Shown here in pieces: positions 1 through 3,151 of a DNA stretch of 5,304 nucleotides; position 1 is the first letter of the stretch, and each line of letters opens with the position of its first letter. The DNA is from Mycobacterium sp. (GTDB taxonomy: Bacteria; Actinomycetota; Actinomycetes; Mycobacteriales; Mycobacteriaceae). The translations under genes and the position numbers were made by a program. The notes beneath the pieces are model-generated. The model was not told the origin of the DNA. It did not search any database and worked only from the letters and a program-made list of their open reading frames with translations. The stretch spans positions 1-5,304 of the forward strand of contig JAQTVU010000225.1 in assembly GCA_028706695.1 (NCBI GenBank). Reading direction: 5' to 3'.

Positions 1-382
1 CGTCGTTGAACGCGGCGATACCCATGGCGTCGATCTGCGACTTGTCGGTGATGCCCAGCTGCCGCTCGACTTCCAGTTAGGCGGGCAGCCCGTGGGTGTC
101 CCAGCCGAACCGGCGCTCCACCTTGTAGCCGCGCATGGTGCGATAGCGCGGGACGATGTCTTTGACGTAGCCGGTGAGCAGGTGCCCATAGTGCGGCAAC
201 CCGTTGGCGAATGGGGGCCCGTCGTAGAACACGTACTCCGGGGCGCCGTCGCGGCGGGCGATGCTGGCCCGGAAGGTGTCGTCGCGGGCCCAGTAGTCCA
301 GCACGTCCAGCTCGAGCGCCGGGAAGTCGGGAGCCCCCCCGGCCGGCTTCGGATACGCCTTGACGTCAGCGTTGTCGGTCAC
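1..382 (-). pseudogene. ileS: Isoleucyl-tRNA synthetase, 5' part, interrupted by an in-frame stop
   Basis: Class I aminoacyl-tRNA synthetase that charges tRNA-Ile in the cytoplasm; only the N-terminal part is in the window. From the GTG at 380-382 the protein begins MTDNADVKAYPKPAGG. It carries the class I HIGH-type motif in PPFANGLPHYGH (HYGH at residues 64-67) and the GWDTHGLP block at residues 93-100. The next conserved residue is Glu in IleRS, but codon 102 is TAA (77-79). The same frame then continues to the window edge with typical IleRS sequence (LEVERQLGITDKSQ...). A single change GAA to TAA explains the break; there is no frameshift. The start is supported by AGGAG at 395-399, 12 bases upstream, and by the T-box leader. 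A peptide stopped at residue 101 would lack almost the whole enzyme. Because ileS is normally essential, either this is a base-call error, or a second synthetase exists elsewhere, or this copy is dead. Identity is certain; the cause of the stop is not. Confidence 0.93.
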
Positions 383-394
383 GGTCCGCGTCTT

Positions 395-607
395 CTCCTG
401 TGCCCCAGTGCCACTCAGATCAGGCCGGGGACGACGACGCGCCGGCAGCGCGAGCGCCGCGGTACCACCCCGCTTGCCGCGCTTTCGCGTGGCCGCTCAT
501 TACAGGCTGTGACGGGCCTGCCCGTTCGGTTCTACTGGGCCGGGCCGGCTGTTCTTCCGAAGGCTCCCCGGTGATGGCCGGATCGATGCCACTGCGTCGA
601 TTCTACT
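395..607 (-). promoter_or_regulatory. T-box riboswitch (tRNA-Ile) in the ileS leader
   Basis: Leader RNA that senses uncharged tRNA-Ile and controls ileS. The hallmark T-box sequence GGGGTGGTACCGCGG is read on the minus strand at 457-471. Its UGGU can pair with the ACCA 3' end of a tRNA with discriminator A, as tRNA-Ile has. Upstream, a small hairpin CCGG-CCATCA-CCGG (about 568-581) presents ATC (573-575), an isoleucine codon followed by A, as the specifier. Further conserved-looking segments are GAGCCTTCGGAAGAAC and AGTAGAACCGAACGGG. The specifier in a short terminal loop and the absence of a U-tract terminator before the gene fit the ultrashort stem I, translational T-boxes described for actinobacterial ileS. 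The ribosome site AGGAG (395-399) would be the controlled element; a GGGG (403-406) just upstream of it can pair with CCCC at 427-430, but I could not resolve the full sequestrator fold. The element begins 7 bases after the preceding stop codon; the exact 5' end is estimated. Confidence 0.93.
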
Positions 608-613
608 CAGGAA

Positions 614-853
614 CTAGGCCAGGACTTCGAGCAGACCGACCCGCAGCAACGCCGCGTAGAGGTGGCGCAGCGGAATGCACAGCAGCCGGGAGGCGCCATC
701 CACCAGCGGGTCGCCGACGTAGGCCGGCCCGCCCGCCCCCCTGCGGGTCTCCCGCCGGGGGGCGGGGGCCGTCATCGCGTCGCCCTCACGCACCACGGTC
801 AGCTTGGGCGCCGGCGCCGGGGTCATCGCTTCGTCGTACAGAACTGCGGTCAT
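614..853 (-). CDS. Small conserved hypothetical protein, Rv1535-like (Mg2+ riboswitch-controlled)
   Basis: A 79-residue protein starting at ATG 851-853. AGGAG (863-867) sits 9 bases upstream, and an in-frame TAG lies just before the start, which fixes the 5' limit; Met10 and Met27 are weaker alternatives. The first 40 or so residues are Ala/Pro/Arg-rich and probably flexible (LTVVREGD at 18-25, TAPAPRRETRR at 28-38). The C-terminal half, AYVGDPLVDGASRLL and PLRHLYAALLRVGLLEVLA, looks like an amphipathic or weakly hydrophobic helix. There is no signal peptide or recognisable catalytic motif. I do not know its function. Its size, position directly upstream of ileS and the M-box in its leader match M. 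tuberculosis Rv1535, an uncharacterised gene known to carry an M-box. Expression is therefore expected to rise when Mg2+ is scarce. Its coding sequence contains an exceptionally GC-rich hairpin (732-766). Confidence 0.77.
   Translation of the reverse strand: MTAVLYDEAMTPAPAPKLTVVREGDAMTAPAPRRETRRGAGGPAYVGDPLVDGASRLLCIPLRHLYAALLRVGLLEVLA
732..766. repeat. 35-bp GC-rich near-perfect inverted repeat inside the Rv1535-like gene
   Basis: The arms 732-741 (CCCGCCCCCC) and 757-766 (GGGGGGCGGG) are perfectly complementary over 10 bp. Inside them, after one mismatched pair (742/756), 743-747 (GCGGG) pairs with 751-755 (CCCGC) around a 3-base loop (748-750). As RNA on either strand this makes a very stable hairpin of 15 pairs, all G-C. 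It encodes about residues 30-41 of the small protein. It has no U-tract, so it is not a classical intrinsic terminator, but it could pause polymerase or ribosomes. Such sequences are also prone to sequencing error and length variation. Confidence 0.85.
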
Positions 854-971
854 CGTAATCGTCTCCTAGACGGAATTCCAGACAGGGGATTAATGGACTT
901 GACGCGTCCCGTCCCGTACCGGTTCCGATCCCCAGAAGGCCTGGCGCTAAGCCAATCGGCGCAGCAACGGC

Positions 972-1052
972 TCAGCCGCGAGCGTCGTGCCGGAGACCGG
1001 ATCGGGACGAAACGGAGCTCGGACTTCGATCCGGACTATCGCTGGAACTCAT
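972..1052 (-). CDS. Candidate 26-residue upstream ORF in the M-box leader
   Basis: ATG at 1050-1052, TGA at 972-974. It is preceded by GGAGGAGGT, whose AGGAGGT ends 9 bases before the ATG; this is the best ribosome site on this strand of the window. The peptide begins MSSSDSPDRSPSS and has 10 Ser among 26 residues, with Asp and Pro early and Arg, His and Gly late. It resembles no protein I know and is likely a leader peptide if translated. It lies wholly between the M-box and the Rv1535-like gene and ends about 118 bases before that gene's start, so translating ribosomes could influence folding or Rho access in the leader. Short Asp/Pro-containing leader peptides are known to act in Mg2+ sensing of enterobacterial mgtA; a similar role here is only an analogy. 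It could also be a chance ORF after a purine-rich stretch. Confidence 0.4.
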   Translation of the reverse strand: MSSSDSPDRSPSSVSSRSGLRHDARG

Positions 1053-1062
1053 GCGTCCCTCA

Positions 1063-1070
1063 CCTCCTCC
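1063..1070 (-). promoter_or_regulatory. Strong Shine-Dalgarno of the upstream ORF
   Basis: Read on the minus strand, this site is GGAGGAGG, continuing as TGAGGGACGC before ATG 1052. It contains a near-complete anti-16S match at good spacing. The flanking AGGTGAGG also occurs inside the conserved 5' segment of the M-box (TTAGGTGAGGC), and the GGAGGAG core is complementary to CTCCTCC within the M-box (1228-1234). Confidence 0.55.
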
Positions 1071-1156
1071 ACGTCACGACGGGTGCGGAGTACCCGCACC
1101 AGCTCAGCGCACACCAGGAGTTCAGAATCCGACGACCGTCGGAGATCCACACCCCT

Positions 1157-1308
1157 CTCGTCAGAGTTTTGACACCACACGACGTGTCCGGTTGCCCGGA
1201 AGCCACCTGGGCTCAACCCTTAATCCGGGAGGAGCTGTCCTGACCCGGGGCGTCTTTGGACGTTCGGGGTCAGTGGCCTGTATTCGTGTAGCCGCCTCAC
1301 CTAACGAG
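1157..1308 (-). promoter_or_regulatory. M-box (ykoK-type) Mg2+ riboswitch
   Basis: Metal-sensing RNA that binds several Mg2+ ions and lowers expression of the downstream gene when Mg2+ is plentiful. The minus strand shows the conserved M-box opening CTCGTTAGGTGAGGC and the closing GTGTCAAAACTCTGACGAG. Their ends pair as P1: CTCGTTAG (1308 to 1301) with CTGACGAG (1164 to 1157), with one G-U wobble. Inside, CTGACCC (1273 to 1267) pairs with GGGTCAG (1246 to 1240) and encloses a CGTC-CAAA-GACG hairpin (1262 to 1251), matching the family's internal GAACGTC...GACGCC element. The location two elements upstream of ileS equals the M-box known before M. tuberculosis Rv1535. It sits about 9 bases after the predicted transcript start. 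The aptamer is clear; its expression platform is not. Confidence 0.93.
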
Positions 1309-1323
1309 GTGCATACGTGACCG

Positions 1324-1352
1324 ATGATGCACCACGGGTAAGACACGGTCAA
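1324..1352 (-). promoter_or_regulatory. Sigma-A-type promoter for the M-box transcript
   Basis: On the minus strand, TTGACC (1347-1352) is separated by exactly 17 bases from CATCAT (1324-1329). The -35 matches consensus at 5 of 6 positions; the -10 keeps the key A2 and T6. The predicted start near 1316-1318 would place the M-box at about +9, just where an aptamer leader should begin. This geometry is the main support. Confidence 0.62.
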
Positions 1353-1417
1353 ATCGCCCCCGCTCAACGCCCGATGACCTGGGGTTATCGGCCCGTCGTC
1401 CGGCCCGCCAAGCTGGC
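1353..1417 (-). other. Short gap after the CMD-like gene
   Basis: It contains GC-rich imperfect dyad sequence on the minus strand (GGGCCG-GACGA-CGGGCC, one mismatch, about 1390-1406) soon after the stop codon. It has no U-tract, so it is at best a weak terminator. The next promoter (-35 at 1347-1352) follows immediately. Confidence 0.3.
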
Positions 1418-2011
1418 CTACCGGCTGGTGTGAGACACCGGCGAGCGCCCGTCCGGCGGCCAGCTGGACACACCGTCCTCCAGCGGGACCTCGAGGCTGT
1501 GCAGCAGCGACGCGACCATTCGCCACGCGCCGATGGCGGTGACGAGCTCGATCAGCACCCTGCTGTCGCAGCCCAGTTCTTTTTTGCAGGCCGCCCAACT
1601 CGGCGCGCTCACCGCACCGGCACGCACCACGTCGTCGGTGGCCGCCAGCACCGCCCGCTCGGCGGGCCCGAACCCGTCGTGACGCTGCCAGTCGCGCACG
1701 CCGAGCAGATCCTCGGCCACCACGCCCAGCCCGGAGGCGACGTGCCAGTGCTGGGTCCATTCGTAATCGCAGCTGGTGAGCCAGCCGATGCGCATGATCG
1801 CCAGCTCGCGCAGCCGCGGGTCGAGGTCGCCGTGCCACAGCATGGTGGCCAGCAGGTCGTTGATGGCCCGCGCCAGCGGCGGATGGTTCAGCAAGACCTG
1901 GAAGATGTTCAGTTCGGCCATGTAGTTGGGCACCGCGGCTTCGTCGGCCGCAGCCCTGGCCTCGTCGAGGGGCAGGACGGGCACCCGGGCCTGCCGAATG
2001 GGTTGGGTCAT
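1418..2011 (-). CDS. Carboxymuconolactone decarboxylase / AhpD-like family protein
   Basis: A 197-residue protein of the alpha-helical CMD/AhpD fold. I chose ATG 2009-2011 because the mature-looking sequence MTQPIRQARVPVLPLDEA begins there with GGAG (2022-2025) 10 bases upstream; a start at 2048-2050 would add a low-complexity tail. The diagnostic block is RLRELAIMRIGWLTSCDYEWTQH: Arg68-Glu69, a single Cys81, the YEW triplet at 83-85 and His88. There is no CxxC pair, so it is probably not a true AhpD peroxiredoxin reductase. Members of this branch may act as decarboxylases, hydrolases or poorly defined redox proteins, and the substrate cannot be told. The C-terminal 25 or so residues after LEVPLEDG are Ser/Pro-rich and look disordered. 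It is a single gene facing away from the PKS across a long gap. M. tuberculosis Rv1531 may be its counterpart by position, which I infer from memory of the locus rather than by alignment. Confidence 0.88.
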   Translation of the reverse strand: MTQPIRQARVPVLPLDEARAAADEAAVPNYMAELNIFQVLLNHPPLARAINDLLATMLWHGDLDPRLRELAIMRIGWLTSCDYEWTQHWHVASGLGVVAEDLLGVRDWQRHDGFGPAERAVLAATDDVVRAGAVSAPSWAACKKELGCDSRVLIELVTAIGAWRMVASLLHSLEVPLEDGVSSWPPDGRSPVSHTSR

Positions 2012-2059
2012 GGTGTGAGCACTCCGTGTACTGGCGGGCCACCGTCGCATTCACCGGCC

Positions 2060-2065
2060 ATGCTA
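2060..2065 (-). promoter_or_regulatory. Possible -10 element for the CMD-like gene
   Basis: The minus strand reads TAGCAT (TANNNT form), which would start transcription about 40 bases before the ATG at 2011. No good -35 is present at the usual distance; instead the -35 position is occupied by an inverted repeat (2074-2090), which would suit an activator- or repressor-controlled promoter. Confidence 0.35.
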
Positions 2066-2073
2066 GGAGCCGT

Positions 2074-2090
2074 CGACCCGTCATGGGTCG
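2074..2090. promoter_or_regulatory. Inverted repeat, candidate operator upstream of the CMD-like gene
   Basis: CGACCC-GTCAT-GGGTCG is a perfect 6-bp inverted repeat with a 5-bp spacer. It lies 63 bases upstream of the CMD-like start and directly behind the possible -10 at 2060-2065, the usual place for a dimeric regulator. No regulator gene is in the window. The same bases could form a short RNA hairpin. Confidence 0.4.
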
Positions 2091-2934
2091 TGCGGCGCCA
2101 ATCAGCGTGGGTGCTGGTCGGTCGGCTGATCCCGCGAGGTGCACGCTGCGGGCGTGGCGACGCCGAAGCCTCCGGTGCCGGCGACCACGACGGCGCCGAC
2201 CGGGCTGGCGCCGCGAATGCCGTTGGCGGCTTTGCGGTTACGTCGACGACGACATCGGCCGGCCGGCCGGTCCCGCGGACCGAGGCGGCGACAGGGCTCC
2301 GCGACGGCCGGGCCGGCCCCGGACTGCGCGACAACCGCTCGCCAGCCGACCCGCGCCCCGGCCAGGCCGTCACCGCTCGATGCGCCGCGCGGGTCGGGCG
2401 CCGGCGCAACGCATCTGGACGCCGCCGGTGCAGCCAACATCCGAGACCGCATGGGCGGCAACGAGCTTGCGATCCGCGCACCCCCGGACACGGAAAGGTG
2501 TGCAATGTGTCACGTGCGCGTATAGATTTCAACGGTCTCCCGCCGCGGATTCGCTGAGACACTTATCATCCGATCCATCGGCAGGCTGGGCCAAAACACG
2601 TCTAATAATGTCTGCCCGGCCCTTCCACGGTTAGGCAAATTGTGAACGCGACGTTACTCCGCAGCCCGTCACGACCCGTTACCACCCCTCTACCAGGGGC
2701 ACCTGCACTGTTACGGAAACCGGTGAGCCACCGCGGGGCCCGCACCGACCGCCGGGCCGCCCGCGCCCCCGTCCCCCCCGCACCGGCGGCCGATACCCCC
2801 GCCGCCTCGCGGACCGCCGCTAGCAGCGGCTTTGCGGGCGCCGCCCCTCGGTCAGAGCACAACCAAGGCCGATCCACGCCGCGGACCGGTGGCGCATTGC
2901 AACCGGCGCACGGGCGCGGCCCGCGCCTGACGCG

Positions 2935-2962
2935 TTGATTTCTTCGACGGTTGCGCGATATT
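2935..2962 (+). promoter_or_regulatory. Possible promoter of the PKS
   Basis: TTGATT (2935-2940) is followed after 16 bases by GATATT (2957-2962); four of six -35 and four of six -10 positions match sigma-A consensus. It would give a leader of about 180 bases before the PKS start. The -10 lies in one copy of a repeated motif (CGATATTT) whose second copy is at 3098-3105. Confidence 0.35.
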
Positions 2963-3036
2963 TTCCTCGCGTGTGAGGTGGAGCCGCTACGCTGCTGATC
3001 GCGCCGAGTTCTGTTGGCTTCGGTGGCGGGGGTTGC

Positions 3037-3060
3037 GGTTGTTCGAGGGTTGTTCGCGAG
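3037..3060 (+). repeat. Tandem GGTTGTTCG repeat in the PKS leader
   Basis: GGTTGTTCGAG (3037-3047) is followed at once by GGTTGTTCGCGAG (3048-3060). The two share a 9-base exact core at an 11-base period, about one helix turn, so a protein bound to both would sit on the same face. It lies about 90 bases before the PKS start. It could equally be a chance low-complexity stretch of G and T. Confidence 0.45.
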
Positions 3061-3139
3061 GCGCTGCGCGGTTCACGGGCCGGACCGAAAAATCACCCGA
3101 TATTTCTCGAACCGCTCATTAACAGCTTGCGGCAATGAT

Positions 3140-3144
3140 AGGAA
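3140..3144 (+). promoter_or_regulatory. Ribosome binding site deciding the PKS start
   Basis: AGGAA lies 7 bases before ATG 3152-3154. A competing site, AAGGAGAGG (3158-3166), lies 9 bases before an in-frame GTG (3176-3178). The ATG gives the N-terminus MGKERCRTVERAGVTPVAVIGM; the GTG would start at VERAGVTPVAVIGM. Both precede the KS domain, so the choice does not affect function. Confidence 0.5.
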
Positions 3145-3151
3145 CTTCAGG

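Larger units (their letters stand above)
854..1156 (-). other. Leader between M-box and the Rv1535-like gene (expression platform region)
   Basis: About 300 bases of untranslated or regulatory leader on the minus strand. In order from the M-box they hold: a perfect hairpin TCCGAC-GGTC-GTCGGA (1143 to 1128) followed by ATTCTGAACT-like sequence; a second perfect hairpin GGTGCGG-5 nt-CCGCACC (1100 to 1082); a strong Shine-Dalgarno and short ORF (972-1070); then about 105 bases with no feature I recognise before the AGGAG of the main gene. Neither hairpin has a proper U-tract, so if the switch works by termination it is either a weak intrinsic or a Rho-type mechanism. This is inferred, not seen. 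Confidence 0.6.
2012..3151. other. 1.1-kb divergent intergenic region, no recognised gene
   Basis: It lies between the CMD-like gene (leftward) and the PKS (rightward). Several reading frames are open because the DNA is GC-rich, but their translations are Arg/Pro/Ala-rich, overlap on both strands and show no family motifs. About 2515-2650 and 2930-3150 are visibly AT-richer than the rest and are the likeliest control regions. Small structures include GCCGCT-AGC-AGCGGC followed by TTT on the plus strand (2816-2833) and CCCCT-CTACC-AGGGG (2685-2699). A decayed gene is possible, but I cannot identify a parent. Confidence 0.55.

Noticed and set aside
600..605. TAGAAT on the minus strand as a -10 for ileS
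   Set aside because: No -35 at a suitable distance, and the surrounding AGTAGAA recurs inside the T-box (530-536), so it is more likely part of the leader RNA's conserved sequence. A promoter here remains possible.
1430..2557. 375-codon open frame on the plus strand
   Set aside because: It is antisense to the CMD-like gene, which has a clear family motif and ribosome site; the plus-strand translation is low-complexity and shows no motif.
2008..2634. Overlapping open frames on both strands (2008-2562, 2102-2491, 2026-2634, 2139-2525)
   Set aside because: Four frames open over the same DNA is expected from high GC; none shows motifs, a convincing ribosome site or a plausible fold.
2816..2833. 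Plus-strand hairpin with TTT as an intrinsic terminator
   Set aside because: Only 6 bp and three T residues, and no plus-strand gene upstream that it could end.
2642..2938. 98-codon plus-strand frame starting with GTG, and a minus-strand frame at 2602-2877
   Set aside because: Arg/Pro/Ala-rich, TTA codons, no good ribosome site and no recognisable family. Not enough to call either a gene.
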